64,000 bases of DNA from Streptomyces hayashii (GCF_024539815.1 NZ_JAHHIU010000098.1:1-64000); one strand, 5' to 3'; numbered from the stretch's first letter, positions 16,936-26,844 are shown. Notes: generated from the letters alone by a model not told the origin. Numbers and translations: made by a program.

Positions 16936-18567
16936 ATGCCTGACGCGGTGGTGATCGGCGCCGGACCGAACGGACTGGTCGCGGCGAACCTCCTGGTGGA
17001 CGCCGGCTGGAGCGTGGAGGTCGTCGAAGAGCAGCCCGAGCCCGGCGGCGCGGTGCGGCACAACCGGGAGGTCGACCCCGCGTTCGTCAACGACCTGTTC
17101 AGCTCCTTCTACCCGCTGGCCGTCTCCTCCCCCGTGCTGTCCGGGCTGCGGCTGCACGAGCACGGGCTGCGGTGGAGCCATGCGCCCAGCGTGCTGGCCC
17201 ACCCCCTCACCGACGGCCGCTGCGCGCTCCTCGACCGCAGGATCGCCGTCACCGCCGACTCCCTGGACGCCTTCCGGCCCGGTGACGGGGACGCCTGGCG
17301 CCGGCTGCACGAGGTCTGGGAGCGGTTGCGCCCCGACATCCTCGACGCGCTGTTCACGCCGTTCCCGCCGCTGCGGGCGACGGCCCGGCTGGCGGCCCGG
17401 CTGCGCGGAGCGGGCGGACTGCGCATGGCCCGCACGCTCATCCTGCCGGTGCGCCGGCTGGGCGAGGAGGAGTTCTCGGGCGAGGGCGGCCGGCTGCTGC
17501 TGGCGGGCAACGCCCTGCACGCCGATCTCGCCCCCGAGGCCGCGGGCAGCGGGGGTTTCGGCTGGCTGATGTCGATGCTCGGCCAGAGCTACGGCTTTCC
17601 CGCGCCGGCCGGCGGCTCCGGCGCCCTGACGGACGCCCTGGTCCGGCGGCTGCGCTCACGCGGCGGCGTCCTGCGCTGCGGTCAGCGGGTGGACCGGATC
17701 GTCGTCCGCGACGGGCGGGCGGTCGGCGTGCGCACGGCGGACGGCGAGCCGGTCGCGGCACGGCGCGCCGTGCTGGCCGACGTGTCGGTCCCGGCACTGT
17801 ACGGATCGCTCCTGGAGCCGGAACACCTGCCCGCCCAGCTGTCGGCCGACCTGGAGCGGTTCCAGTGGGACTTCGCGACCTTCAAGGTCGACTGGGCGCT
17901 GGACGGACCCGTGCCCTGGCAGGCCGAGGCGGCCCGGCGGGCCGGGACCGTGCACCTGGCGGACGGGCTCGACGAGCTCACCCGCTTCGCGGCCCAGATC
18001 GCCATGCACCAGGTCCCCGACCGTCCCTTCGCGCTGTTCGGCCAGATGACGACGACCGACCCCGTGCGCTCCCCCGCGGGCACCGAGGCCGCCTGGGCCT
18101 ACACCCACGTCCCCCAGGAGGTCGCGGGCGACGCCGGGGACGAGGGACTGACGGGCGTCTGGGACGCGCGGGAGCAGGAGGTCATGGCCGACCGGGTCGA
18201 ACGCCAGGTGGAGCGGTTCGCCCCCGGCTTCCGGGCCCTGATCCGGGCCCGGCGCGTCCTGGCTCCGCCCACGCTGCAGTCCCTCGACGCCAACCTGCAC
18301 GGCGGCGCGATCAACGGCGGCACGACCGCCCTCCACCAGCAGCTCTTCTTCCGGCCGCTGGCCGGCAGCGGGCGCCCGGAGACGGCCCTGCGCGGACTGT
18401 TCCTGGCCTCCGCGGGCGCCCACCCCGGCGGCGGCGTCCACGGCGCGCCGGGGGCGAACGCCGCCCGTGCGGCACTGCGCCGCCATGTTCCGCCCGGCCG
18501 CACGCACGTGCAGCGGGTCCTGGCCCGCCGTGACCGCACCGGTGCGAAGCGGCCGTCCACCGGCTGA
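16936..18567 (+). CDS. Phytoene-desaturase-like FAD-dependent oxidoreductase
   Basis: The 543-residue flavoprotein starts with the dinucleotide-binding motif VVIGAGPNGLVAANLLVDAGWSVEVVEEQPEPGGAVR. It keeps the CrtI/NAD(P)-binding_8 layout through to the C-terminal FLASAGAHPGGGVHGAPGANAA, where the FAD pyrophosphate is bound. Despite the similarity there is no phytoene synthase or other carotenoid gene nearby, so its role is more likely as a retinol-saturase/PYROXD2-type or lipid oxidoreductase. The ATG has GGGGAGG eight bases upstream. An SDR gene follows after 34 bp and is probably co-transcribed. Confidence 0.88.
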   Translation: MPDAVVIGAGPNGLVAANLLVDAGWSVEVVEEQPEPGGAVRHNREVDPAFVNDLFSSFYPLAVSSPVLSGLRLHEHGLRWSHAPSVLAHPLTDGRCALLDRRIAVTADSLDAFRPGDGDAWRRLHEVWERLRPDILDALFTPFPPLRATARLAARLRGAGGLRMARTLILPVRRLGEEEFSGEGGRLLLAGNALHADLAPEAAGSGGFGWLMSMLGQSYGFPAPAGGSGALTDALVRRLRSRGGVLRCGQRVDRIVVRDGRAVGVRTADGEPVAARRAVLADVSVPALYGSLLEPEHLPAQLSADLERFQWDFATFKVDWALDGPVPWQAEAARRAGTVHLADGLDELTRFAAQIAMHQVPDRPFALFGQMTTTDPVRSPAGTEAAWAYTHVPQEVAGDAGDEGLTGVWDAREQEVMADRVERQVERFAPGFRALIRARRVLAPPTLQSLDANLHGGAINGGTTALHQQLFFRPLAGSGRPETALRGLFLASAGAHPGGGVHGAPGANAARAALRRHVPPGRTHVQRVLARRDRTGAKRPSTG

Positions 18568-18601
18568 ACGGCTCGACCGCCGCAGAGGAACGGAGCAGCC
18601 C

Positions 18602-19498
18602 GTGTACGAGAGTCCCTTGCAGGACCGCACCGTCGTGGTGACGGGAGCCGCGCGCGGACTGGGCGCGGCGCAGGCACGTGAACTCGCCCGGCGCGGTGCG
18701 CGGCTGGCGCTGATCGGGCACGAGGGGCAGGCGTTGCGGGAGCTGGCCGCGTCACTGCCCGGCCCCGCTCTGGCCCTGGAGGCCGACGTCACCGACGCCG
18801 AGGCGCTCAACCGGGCGGCGGAGGCCGTACGTGCGCGGCTGGGGCCGCCCTCCGTGGTCGTCGCCAACGCGGGCATCGCCGAAGGCGGGCCCTTCGCCGT
18901 CGCGGACATGGCGTCCTGGCGACGGGTCATCGACGTCAACGTGGTGGGCAGCGCCCTGACGGCGCGCACGTTCCTGCCGGACCTGGTGGAGACGGCCGGC
19001 TACTACCTGCAGATCGCCTCCCTGGCCTCGATGGGCGCCGCTCCCCTGATGAGCGCCTACTGCGCCTCGAAGGCCGGTGCGGAGGCCTTCGCGCACTCGT
19101 TGCGGGCCGAGGTCGCCCAGCACCGCGTGGCCGTCGGCGTCGCCTACCTGAACTGGGCCGACACGGACATGATCCGTGACGCCGACCGGCATGCCGTGCT
19201 GCGCGAGCTGCGCGCCCATATGCCGCCGCCCGCCCGGCGCGTGTATCCGCCCGAGTTCGTCGCACGGCGGCTCGCCACGGCCGTCGAACGCCGGCGCACC
19301 GCCGTCTACGTGCCCGCCTGGCTGCGCCTGGTGCAGGGGACGCGGGCCGCGCTGCCGCCGCTGGTCCTGCGCGTGTCGCGGCGCGAGCTGCCCAGGCTGG
19401 AGGCGGCCGAGCCGTTCCGGCCCACCGGGCTGCTCGGTGCGGGCGGGCGAGCCGACGGCACCGCGGCGGGCCTGAGCGAGGGACCGGGCGGGCGGTGA
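18602..19498 (+). CDS. Short-chain dehydrogenase/reductase (SDR)
   Basis: This 298-residue classical SDR has the cofactor motif TGAARGLG (about residues 14-21), the NAG strand VVANAGIAE and the catalytic YCASK (Tyr153, Lys157). A serine in IASLASMG completes the catalytic set. The extra C-terminal tail (about 250-298) is Ala/Arg-rich and resembles SDRs with a membrane-associating end. GTG start with GGAACGGAG upstream. It follows the phytoene-desaturase-like gene by 34 bp, which suggests consecutive oxidation steps on one lipid-like substrate (inference). Confidence 0.9.
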   Translation: MYESPLQDRTVVVTGAARGLGAAQARELARRGARLALIGHEGQALRELAASLPGPALALEADVTDAEALNRAAEAVRARLGPPSVVVANAGIAEGGPFAVADMASWRRVIDVNVVGSALTARTFLPDLVETAGYYLQIASLASMGAAPLMSAYCASKAGAEAFAHSLRAEVAQHRVAVGVAYLNWADTDMIRDADRHAVLRELRAHMPPPARRVYPPEFVARRLATAVERRRTAVYVPAWLRLVQGTRAALPPLVLRVSRRELPRLEAAEPFRPTGLLGAGGRADGTAAGLSEGPGGR

Positions 19499-19608
19499 GG
19501 CTCCGCGTACCGGGGCCGGACCGCAGGCACGACCGTTCACCCGTCGCAGCGACTCGCCCGCCGAGGAGATCCTCCTGACCGGCGGCGTCGTGGGCCGCGC
19601 CCTCGGTC

Positions 19609-19851
19609 TCAGGAGAAGAACGAACGCTGCGCGGGCAGCCCTCCCTGGGAGAAGGAGGACGGGGCGCTCATCACGCGGTCCAGGTCGCGCTTGATGCGTT
19701 CGGCCTCGCCGCGCACATCGGCGGGCACGTCGCCGCGTTCGGTGACGAGACGGTGGTAGATGGGGGTGTCGTCGAAGGCGGAAATCACCGGAGAGGCTCT
19801 GCTTTCGTGGGCGGTCGGGCGGGCCGACGCGGCAGGACGGACAGGGGACAC
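19609..19851 (-). CDS. Small hypothetical protein, up to 80 residues
   Basis: The core ISAFDDTPIYHRLVTERGD ... AERIKRDLDRVM looks like a small conserved Streptomyces protein, soluble and helical, of unknown role. The start is uncertain: GTG 19851 has no ribosome site, and an internal GTG encoding the Val before ISAFDD gives a 59-residue product. Third-position GC bias is good over the core. No partner genes are evident. Confidence 0.5.
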   Translation of the reverse strand: MSPVRPAASARPTAHESRASPVISAFDDTPIYHRLVTERGDVPADVRGEAERIKRDLDRVMSAPSSFSQGGLPAQRSFFS

Positions 19852-20015
19852 GGCCGACGATCCGAGGGGGCGAACCGGCGTTCACGGGACGTCGCCTGAC
19901 GGCTCGGCAAGACAACCTCGGGCGACGACATCATCGTATTGTCCCCGATGGAGCCGCGAGCGCCGACACCGAGGGGCCCGCCAACGGCCCGCGACGCGGC
20001 CGGACGCGGTCCGGC

Positions 20016-20720
20016 TCACCACCGCACAGGGTCCTCCGCCGCACAGGCTTCACCGGCGAGTCCCGTCAACCCGGCCTCGGGCGCCAGCAGTTGGGCGACG
20101 ACCTCGGCGACGGCACGATGCCAGTCGCCGCCGCGGCGCAGCATCGCGTGGTCGCCGCCGCGCACGAGGACGAGACCGGCTCGCGCGCCCGCGCCCCGGG
20201 CCCGGCGCACGTACCGGGCGGACTCGCCGGGATCGGTGACCCGGTCGCGGTCGCCGTGCAGGACGACGACGCTGCTCCCGGTGAGATGGTCGACGGGTTC
20301 GCCGGGCGGACACCACGGCGCCAGGGCCAGGACCGCGTGCACCGAGGGGTCGGCGGCCGCCCGCAGCGCCGCCCGGCCTCCCATGGAGTGCCCCACGAGG
20401 ATCACCGGCAGCTCGCCCGCCGACGCGCGCAGCTCGTCCAGGGCGCGTTCGGCGTCGGCCACCGGGTCGGCCGTCGCGTTCCACCCCCGGTAGCGGTAGC
20501 GCACCTCGGCGAGCAGCACGTCCCGGCGGTCCGTCGCGGAGAGGGCCGCCCGCAGGACGGGACGCATCCGCAGGGCCGCCGGGTGCCAGGGCCGGGACGG
20601 CGCACGGCCGTGTTCCCGGCCGCCGTGCAGGACCAGGACGGCGGCCCGCGCCGACGCGGGCGGCAGGCGCCGCACCGCCAACGCGGTCCCGACCGCGGTG
20701 ACGGCCTCTCGTTCGCCCAC
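20016..20720 (-). CDS. Alpha/beta hydrolase
   Basis: The 234-residue cytoplasmic hydrolase has the nucleophile elbow GHSMGG, an Asp in VVLHGDRDRVTDP and a His in VRGGDHAML, a full catalytic triad in the right order. The early strand AVLVLHGGREHG supplies the oxyanion region. It resembles dienelactone-hydrolase-like and small-molecule esterases. Substrate unknown. GTG start. It lies upstream of the 80-residue gene on the same strand, but 164 bp separate them. Confidence 0.87.
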   Translation of the reverse strand: MGEREAVTAVGTALAVRRLPPASARAAVLVLHGGREHGRAPSRPWHPAALRMRPVLRAALSATDRRDVLLAEVRYRYRGWNATADPVADAERALDELRASAGELPVILVGHSMGGRAALRAAADPSVHAVLALAPWCPPGEPVDHLTGSSVVVLHGDRDRVTDPGESARYVRRARGAGARAGLVLVRGGDHAMLRRGGDWHRAVAEVVAQLLAPEAGLTGLAGEACAAEDPVRW

Positions 20721-20881
20721 TGCTCCCCCGCTCTCCCGCTCCCCCGCACGCTGTCGGCCCGGCCCGGCCTGGATCCGGGCCGCCGGACGATCGGCCCCGG
20801 CCGAGGCGTCGAGGATGTCAGAGATCGGTCCGTCCGCGCACGAGCGCGCCTTCGGTCGAGCGGGTCACCGAGGGCGCAGGC

Positions 20882-21307
20882 TCACGCCTCCTGGACGGCG
20901 GTCGGCTGGGCGCCGCATTCCTGGCTCTGGTCGATCCCGGCACCCTGGTGGATGCCGGCGCCGCGATCGAGGTCGGCGCCGGGGCCGGGGCCGGGCGTGG
21001 CGCCGTGCCGGGCCCGATGCCGGGTCCTGAGCACCGCGGCGCGCATCGCCGGGCGGATCTCGTCGGGCAGACGACCGCTGACCACCCACCGCATCACGTG
21101 CTGCGCGACTTCGCGCAGCTTGATGTTGGTGTGCTGGGAGACCTGCCTGAGCACGTCCCAGCTGTGCTCCGGGCTCAACCGGCACACCGCGGCCACCACG
21201 CCCATCGCCTGGTCGATCTCGGCGCGCGAGGCCAGGGCCTGACGCAGCTGGTCCACCTCTTGTTCGAGGGCGGCGACCTTCTGTACGAGTTCGTCGTTGT
21301 CCGACAT
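20882..21307 (-). CDS. ANTAR-domain RNA-binding protein
   Basis: The 141-residue protein has an N-terminal coiled coil (ELVQKVAALEQEVDQLRQAL, about residues 6-25) and an ANTAR three-helix domain. The domain includes SRAEIDQAMGVVAAV and the later ALA/Trp region SWDVLRQVSQHTNIKLREVAQHVMRWV (about 26-80). The C-terminal 50 residues are Gly/Pro-rich and probably flexible. ANTAR proteins bind paired hairpins in leader RNAs and act as antiterminators. No GAF sensor domain is fused, so the signal probably comes from a partner. ATG with AAGGAGGAGAAG upstream. Confidence 0.9.
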   Translation of the reverse strand: MSDNDELVQKVAALEQEVDQLRQALASRAEIDQAMGVVAAVCRLSPEHSWDVLRQVSQHTNIKLREVAQHVMRWVVSGRLPDEIRPAMRAAVLRTRHRARHGATPGPGPGADLDRGAGIHQGAGIDQSQECGAQPTAVQEA

Positions 21308-21556
21308 ACGAGGTCGCTTCTCCTCCTTACGCCCCCGGGAGCGCCGGCGCACAGCACGCGCGCGGCGCAGTTCTGCTCCACTCTGCGCGACCGGGCGGCA
21401 CGCCGCGATCCCGGAAACGAAAAGAACCGGGGGCGACCAGCCGCACAACGAAAGAAGATCCGGTCCCGTACCGGTTACGCGGGCTTCGTGGAGGAAATGT
21501 GGGGCAGACGTACCCTGAATCGACGTACACCGATCCAGGCGAGGAGATCCGGGGGC

Positions 21557-22516
21557 ATGCACACGCTGACGTTCGACAGCGACGACCTGGACCGGACCGA
21601 GGACTTCCTCAGCCGCGCCTACGCGAAGATGCGGATCGGCAGCACCACCCCGGAGACGAGCCGAGCGCGGATCAGCCGCAGCGGCCTCGGCCCGATCACC
21701 GTCGACGAGCTCGACCTCGACTTCGACATGAGCTACGCCGTCACGCCGCTGAACCGGATCTGTCTGTGCGTGGTCCACGAGGGCACCATCCAGGATCACG
21801 TCTACCAGGGGGTCGAGGACTCCTTCGGCCCCGGCGACGTGGTGTCCTTCGCGCCGCCGACCCTGCCCTACGCGGGCCGGGTCTGCAGCGCCCGCTACAA
21901 CATCACCATGCTGGACCCCGCCCTGCTCGACCAGGTGGCCGCCACCGCGGCGCCCACCGCGACCGAGCCGGTCCGGCTGACCGGACACCGGCCGCACTCC
22001 CCCGCCGCGGCCGAGCAGCTGCGGCAGACCGTCACCTACGTCCGCGACCACGTGCTGACCGAGCCGGCCATGTCGAACCAGCCGCTGGTGGTGTCGACCG
22101 CCGCCCAGCACCTGGCCGCGACCGTGCTGAGCACGTTCCCCAACACCGCGCTGACGGACCCCGCGCCGGCCGACCGGCGCGACGCGCATCCGGACGCGCT
22201 GCGCCGGGCGCTGGCCTACATCGACGACCACGCCGACCAGCCGATCACCGTCGCCGACATCGCTGCGGCGGCGCATGTCACCGTCCGCGCGCTCCAGTAC
22301 GCCTTCCGCCGGCACCTGGACAGCACCCCGCTCGCCCATCTCCGCCGGGTACGGCTCGCCCACGCCCACCGGGAGCTTCAGGCCGCCGACCCCCACACGG
22401 AGACGACGGTCACCGAGGTCGCGGCCCGCTGGGGCTTCTTCCACCCGGGCCGCTTCGCCGCGCTCTACCGCGAGGTCTACCGGCGCACCCCACGCCAGAC
22501 CCTCCTCGACGACTGA
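21557..22516 (+). CDS. AraC-family transcriptional regulator
   Basis: The 319-residue protein has an N-terminal cupin-like sensing domain. Its C-terminal double HTH (about residues 215-315) includes ITVADIAAAAHVTVRALQYAFRRHL and TEVAARWGFFHPGRFAALYREVYRRTP. This is the AraC subfamily with an AraC_binding_2-type N-terminus (FSRAYAKMRIG, DLDFDMSYAV), common in Streptomyces. ATG start at 21557 after GGGGG. It diverges from the ANTAR gene across 249 bp. The FUSC gene 120 bp downstream is a possible target (inference). Confidence 0.9.
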   Translation: MHTLTFDSDDLDRTEDFLSRAYAKMRIGSTTPETSRARISRSGLGPITVDELDLDFDMSYAVTPLNRICLCVVHEGTIQDHVYQGVEDSFGPGDVVSFAPPTLPYAGRVCSARYNITMLDPALLDQVAATAAPTATEPVRLTGHRPHSPAAAEQLRQTVTYVRDHVLTEPAMSNQPLVVSTAAQHLAATVLSTFPNTALTDPAPADRRDAHPDALRRALAYIDDHADQPITVADIAAAAHVTVRALQYAFRRHLDSTPLAHLRRVRLAHAHRELQAADPHTETTVTEVAARWGFFHPGRFAALYREVYRRTPRQTLLDD

Positions 22517-22635
22517 GACGACCGACCGACCGAGGTCTCCTCCCCCACGGGAAGCGGCTCCGCCTGCATGGGCGTGGGAGCCGCGCGACACTGGGAGTGC
22601 TGACGATCTCGGATGGCGCCCGGAGAGGAACTCCG

Positions 22636-24774
22636 ATGGCCCCACGGCCCTCGCTCGCCGAATCCGTCGGGGCCGGCCGCCGTGCCGTACGGGTGACGGT
22701 CTCCGCCGCTGCCGGGTTCTATCCCGCCGCGTATCTGCTCGATCAGCCCGTGACCGCGGTGTACGCCCTGTTCACGCCCATCGCGCTGGGCGTCCTGTCG
22801 CCGCTGCCCGGCTCCGGACGCGGACGCGCCGTCACCGTGCTGGGGGCCCTGCCGGCCGCCGCCGCCCTCGCCGCGCTGGGCACCGCTCTCGCCGTGGGAA
22901 CCTGGCCGGCCGTCGGGGGCATGCTGCTCGTCGGGTTCGGGCTGACCTTCGGCGCGGTGTGCGGCCCGCGCCCGGCCGGGACCGCGCCCGGGCTGCAGCT
23001 GTTCTACATCCTCGCCTGCTTCCCGCCGTTCGCTCCGCAGACCCTGCCGCAGCGGCTGGCCGGAATCGCCGTCGGCGGGCTGCTGCTCGCGCTGTGCGAG
23101 CTGACCGTGGTCCCCGACCCGCCGGAACCCTCGTACCGCGGCCGGGTCGCCGACGTCCTGGAACTCGCGGCGCTCTCCGCCGCGGCGCTGATCCGCACCG
23201 GGGGCGCGGAGCCGACGGCGGGCGGGCGGCTGCGGGAGGCCGGCCGGGAGCTGCGGTTCTCCCGGCTGCCCCCGGGGGCGCGCCCGACCGGCGCGGGACG
23301 CCGGGACCGCGCGCTGGCCCAGGCGGGTTCCGCGACCCGGCGTCTCGTGGACCAGCTGGCAGCCCTCTGCGAGATGCAGCGCGCCGCCACGGACACCGCC
23401 TCGCAGCAGCTGCTCCGGGGCGTGGCCGCCGCCTGCGGCGAGACGGCCCGCTCACTGCGCCTCAAGCGCCGCACGGCCGGGCCCGAGCTGATCGAGGAGA
23501 TGATCGCCGAGTTCCTCGTCTCGCGCGACGCGGTCCCGGCCGGGCGCACCGGTCGTCCGCACGATCTGCTGCGCCGGCAGTCGACGGTGCTGACCGTCGC
23601 CGTCTCGGCGGTGACCGTGCGCACGGCCGTCGCCCTGGCGTACGGCGGCCGCCGTCCCGTGCACGGGCTGCCCCGGGAGCAGTTCTGGTACGCACGGCTC
23701 TCGACGGTCCGCCTCTTCGCCGTGCGTCTCTCGGGCAACCTGACGCGACGATCGGTCGTCTTCCAGAACGCGATGCGCACGGCTCTCGGTCTCGCCCTCG
23801 CCCGGCTGGTGGCGGGCTCGCTGGACCTCTCGCACGGCTTCTGGGTGCTGCTGGCCGTGCTCACCCTCGGGCGCACCACGGCGGGCGCGACCTGGTCGAC
23901 CGTCCGCGCGGCCGTCGTCGGCACGCTGGCCGGAGCCCTCGCGGCCGGTCTGCTGCTCGTCGAGGCCGGCGGCGCCACCGAGGTGTACGCGTCTCTGCTC
24001 GTGCCGATGATGCTGGTCGCGTTCACCGTGGGCCCGCTGGAGGGGCCGGCCTGGGCGCAGGGGCTGTTCACCCTGGTCGTGTCGGTGGCGTTCGCGCAGA
24101 TCGCGCCCGTCACATGGCGGCTCGCGGAGATGCGGGTCGTGGACGTGCTGACCGGGAGCGCGGTCGGCCTGCTGTGCGGCGTCCTGGCCTGGCCGTTCGG
24201 CGCCCGGGCCGAGACGCGGCGCAGCATTGCGGCCCTGCTGTGCGCCGCCGCCCCCCTGGTGCGGATCACCGCCGACGCCACGACCGGCCGCGGCGGCCCC
24301 GGGCGAGGAGGTGACGCGGCCGCTCGGGCCCTGCGGCTGACCCGGCACCGGCTCCGCATCGCCGAGGGCGCGTACGCGCAGTACCGCACCGAGCCCTCCG
24401 GGTCCGCGCACGGGACCGGGCCCGACTGTCTCGCCGCCCTCAACTTCGGCTCCCGTGTCCTGGTCGGGGCCCACTGGCTGCCCCGGACGGACCAGGTGCA
24501 CGACGAGCTGCCGGTCGCGGCCCGGCGCTGGCTCCGGGAGGTCACCGCGGAGGTGGAGGCGGCCACCGTGCGGGCCGCCGGGTTCCCGCCGGGAGGCGTC
24601 CGCATCCGGCTGACGCCGCCGCCCCCGCTCACGTCCACGGCCCCGCCGGGCGTCCTGTCCCTGCTGAGCGACATGGAGGTGTGGCTCGACGCCCTCGCGG
24701 CGGACCTGCGGGCCGGCGCCGCCGGCCCCACGGCCCGGCCGACCGCCCCCGCGCGAGCCGTCCGGTCCTCGTGA
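22636..24774 (+). CDS. FUSC-family membrane protein
   Basis: The 712-residue protein has two blocks of transmembrane helices (about residues 15-165 and 365-500). Each is followed by a long soluble helical region, which is the FUSC/aromatic-acid-exporter (YccS/AaeB-like) architecture. The second block has FQNAMRTALGLALARLV and SHGFWVLLAVLTL. Members are thought to export aromatic acids or toxic compounds. The ATG at 22636 follows GGAGAGGAA. It is convergent with gap, only nine bases separating the stops, so the transcripts must overlap. Substrate unknown. Confidence 0.88.
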   Translation: MAPRPSLAESVGAGRRAVRVTVSAAAGFYPAAYLLDQPVTAVYALFTPIALGVLSPLPGSGRGRAVTVLGALPAAAALAALGTALAVGTWPAVGGMLLVGFGLTFGAVCGPRPAGTAPGLQLFYILACFPPFAPQTLPQRLAGIAVGGLLLALCELTVVPDPPEPSYRGRVADVLELAALSAAALIRTGGAEPTAGGRLREAGRELRFSRLPPGARPTGAGRRDRALAQAGSATRRLVDQLAALCEMQRAATDTASQQLLRGVAAACGETARSLRLKRRTAGPELIEEMIAEFLVSRDAVPAGRTGRPHDLLRRQSTVLTVAVSAVTVRTAVALAYGGRRPVHGLPREQFWYARLSTVRLFAVRLSGNLTRRSVVFQNAMRTALGLALARLVAGSLDLSHGFWVLLAVLTLGRTTAGATWSTVRAAVVGTLAGALAAGLLLVEAGGATEVYASLLVPMMLVAFTVGPLEGPAWAQGLFTLVVSVAFAQIAPVTWRLAEMRVVDVLTGSAVGLLCGVLAWPFGARAETRRSIAALLCAAAPLVRITADATTGRGGPGRGGDAAARALRLTRHRLRIAEGAYAQYRTEPSGSAHGTGPDCLAALNFGSRVLVGAHWLPRTDQVHDELPVAARRWLREVTAEVEAATVRAAGFPPGGVRIRLTPPPPLTSTAPPGVLSLLSDMEVWLDALAADLRAGAAGPTARPTAPARAVRSS

Positions 24775-24783
24775 ACGACCGGG

Positions 24784-25782
24784 TCAGCGGGCGGCGAGGA
24801 GTTCGAGCGTGTCGATCACCCGGTGGGAGAAGCCCCACTCGTTGTCGTACCAGGCGACGACCTTGACGTGGCGGCCCTCGACACGCGTGAGCGCGGAGTC
24901 GAAGATCGACGAGGCCGGGTTGCCGGTGATGTCGGACGACACCAGCGCGTCCTCCGAGTACTCCAGGACTCCGGCCAGCGGGCCCTCGGCGGCCGTGCGG
25001 TACGCCGCCAGCACGTCGTCACGGGTGACGTCGCGGGCGACGGTCGTGTTGAGCTCCACGATCGAGCCCACCGGGACCGGCACCCGGATCGAGTCGCCGG
25101 ACAGCTTGCCGTCGAGAGCGGGCAGCACGAGGCCGATCGCCTTGGCGGCGCCGGTCGTGGTCGGCACGATGTTGACGCCGGCGGCGCGAGCGCGGCGCGG
25201 GTCGCGGTGCGGACCGTCCTGAAGGTTCTGCTCCTGCGTGTAGGCGTGCACGGTCGTCATGAAGCCGTGCTCGATCCCGGCGAGCTCGTCCAGGACGGCG
25301 GCCAGCGGGGCGAGCGCGTTGGTGGTGCAGGACGCGTTCGAGACGATCGTGTGCAGCTCGGGGTCGTAGGCGTCGGTGTTGACGCCGTACGCGAGCGTGA
25401 CGTCGGCGCCGTCCGAGGGCGCGCTGACGAGCACCTTGCGCGCGCCCGCGTCCAGGTGGGCGCGGGCGGCCTTCGCCGAGGTGAACCGGCCGGTCGCCTC
25501 CAGCACGATGTCGACTTCGAGCGCCGCCCAGGGCAGCTGCGCCGGCTCGCGCTCGGCGAGGACCTTGATACGGCGGCCGTCGACGACGAGGACGTCGCCC
25601 TCGACGCCGACCGGGCGGCCCAGCCGGCCCGACGTCGAGTCGAAGGCGAGCAGCCGGGCCAGCGCGGTCGGCTCGGTGAGGTCGTTGACGGCGACGATCT
25701 CCAGGTCGCTGTCGCGTTCCAGGAGCGCGCGCAGCACGTTGCGTCCGATGCGGCCGAATCCGTTGATGGCGATGCGAGTCAT
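24784..25782 (-). CDS. gap: Glyceraldehyde-3-phosphate dehydrogenase, type I
   Basis: The 332-residue enzyme has the NAD-binding start TRIAINGFGRIGRNVLRAL and the catalytic cysteine in SNASCTTN. The later WYDNEWGFSHRVIDT is diagnostic. It converts glyceraldehyde-3-phosphate to 1,3-bisphosphoglycerate in the cytoplasm. Streptomyces usually carry more than one gap gene. This copy stands alone, not next to pgk and tpi, so it is likely the accessory copy (inference). ATG start with GAAGGGA upstream. Confidence 0.96.
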   Translation of the reverse strand: MTRIAINGFGRIGRNVLRALLERDSDLEIVAVNDLTEPTALARLLAFDSTSGRLGRPVGVEGDVLVVDGRRIKVLAEREPAQLPWAALEVDIVLEATGRFTSAKAARAHLDAGARKVLVSAPSDGADVTLAYGVNTDAYDPELHTIVSNASCTTNALAPLAAVLDELAGIEHGFMTTVHAYTQEQNLQDGPHRDPRRARAAGVNIVPTTTGAAKAIGLVLPALDGKLSGDSIRVPVPVGSIVELNTTVARDVTRDDVLAAYRTAAEGPLAGVLEYSEDALVSSDITGNPASSIFDSALTRVEGRHVKVVAWYDNEWGFSHRVIDTLELLAAR

Positions 25783-25887
25783 GAGTGATGTCCCTTCGGT
25801 TCGCCACCAGCCTCGCGTGCGGCGCCGGCGCGTGGCCCAGGCGTGAGCGCCATGGTTCGCAAGGATCTCGCCAACCGCCGGTCGCGG

Positions 25888-26844
25888 TCACTCGCCCCGG
25901 GTGAAGGTGCGCCGGTACTCGCTCGGGGTGGTGCCGAGGATCTGCTGGAAGTGCAGCCGCAGATTCGCGCCGGTGCCGAGGCCGACGTCGCCCGCGATTT
26001 GCTCGACGCCGCGCTCGGAGCGCTCCAGCAGCTCACGTGCCCGGTCGATGCGGGCGCGCATCACCCACTGCATGGGCGTGTATCCGGTGTCCTCGACGAA
26101 GCGCCGTGACAGGGTCCGTTCCGAGACGGCCGCGTGGCGGGCCAGGGTGTCCAGGGTGAGGGGCTCGTCGAGGTGGTGCAGCGCCCATTCGCGGGTGGCG
26201 GCGAAGCGTTCGCCGAGCGGCTCCGGCACGCTGCGCGGCACGTACTGCGCCTGGCCGCCGCTGCGGTAGGGGGCCGCGACCAGCCGCCGGGCGGCATGGT
26301 TGGAGGCCGCCACGCCGAGGTCGCGGCGCAGGACGTGCAGGCACAGGTCGATGCCGGACGCGGCGCCGGCCGAGGTCAGCACCCTGCCCTCGTCGACGAA
26401 CAGGACGTTCTCGTCGACCCGGACGTGCGGATGCCTGGCCGCCAGCGCCCGGGTGTAGTGCCAGTGGGTCGTGGCGCGTCTGCCGTCGAGCAGACCCGTG
26501 GCGGCGAGCGCGAAGGCCCCGGTGGAGATGGCGGCCAGCCGCGCGCCCCGCTCGTGGGCGGCGCGCAGAGCGTCGACGACGGCCCGCGGCGGATCGTCGC
26601 GGTCGGGGTGGCGGTAGCCGGGGATGAAGACGACGTCGGCCCAGGCGAGCGCCTCCAGCCCGTGGGCGACGTGGTACGAGAGTCCGTCGCCGCCCGTCAC
26701 CAGTCCCGGAGCCGCGCCGCACACCCGCACCTCGTACGGCATGCTCGCGCGGGTCGCGAACACCTGCGCGGGGATGCCGACGTCGAGCGGCTTCGCTCCT
26801 TCGAGCACGAGGACGGCGACACGTTGCAGGCGGGAGGACGACAC
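25888..26844 (-). CDS. GlxA-type AraC regulator (DJ-1/PfpI sensor domain)
   Basis: The 318-residue protein has an N-terminal DJ-1/PfpI-like domain (VAVLVLEGAKPLDVGIPAQVF, residues 8-28; nucleophile-elbow position AISTGAFALA). A C-terminal AraC double HTH follows (about 225-315; LDTLARHAAVSERTLSRRFVEDTGYTPMQWV). The elbow residue is threonine instead of the cysteine of active DJ-1 enzymes, so the domain is probably a sensor only. GTG start. It diverges from a secreted pectate lyase gene across 150 bp and is a candidate regulator of it (inference). Confidence 0.92.
   Translation of the reverse strand: MSSSRLQRVAVLVLEGAKPLDVGIPAQVFATRASMPYEVRVCGAAPGLVTGGDGLSYHVAHGLEALAWADVVFIPGYRHPDRDDPPRAVVDALRAAHERGARLAAISTGAFALAATGLLDGRRATTHWHYTRALAARHPHVRVDENVLFVDEGRVLTSAGAASGIDLCLHVLRRDLGVAASNHAARRLVAAPYRSGGQAQYVPRSVPEPLGERFAATREWALHHLDEPLTLDTLARHAAVSERTLSRRFVEDTGYTPMQWVMRARIDRARELLERSERGVEQIAGDVGLGTGANLRLHFQQILGTTPSEYRRTFTRGE

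Noticed and set aside
16936-19498. Carotenoid biosynthesis cluster
   Set aside because: The desaturase-like protein and an SDR are the only possible members. No phytoene synthase, cyclase or prenyl transferase is present.
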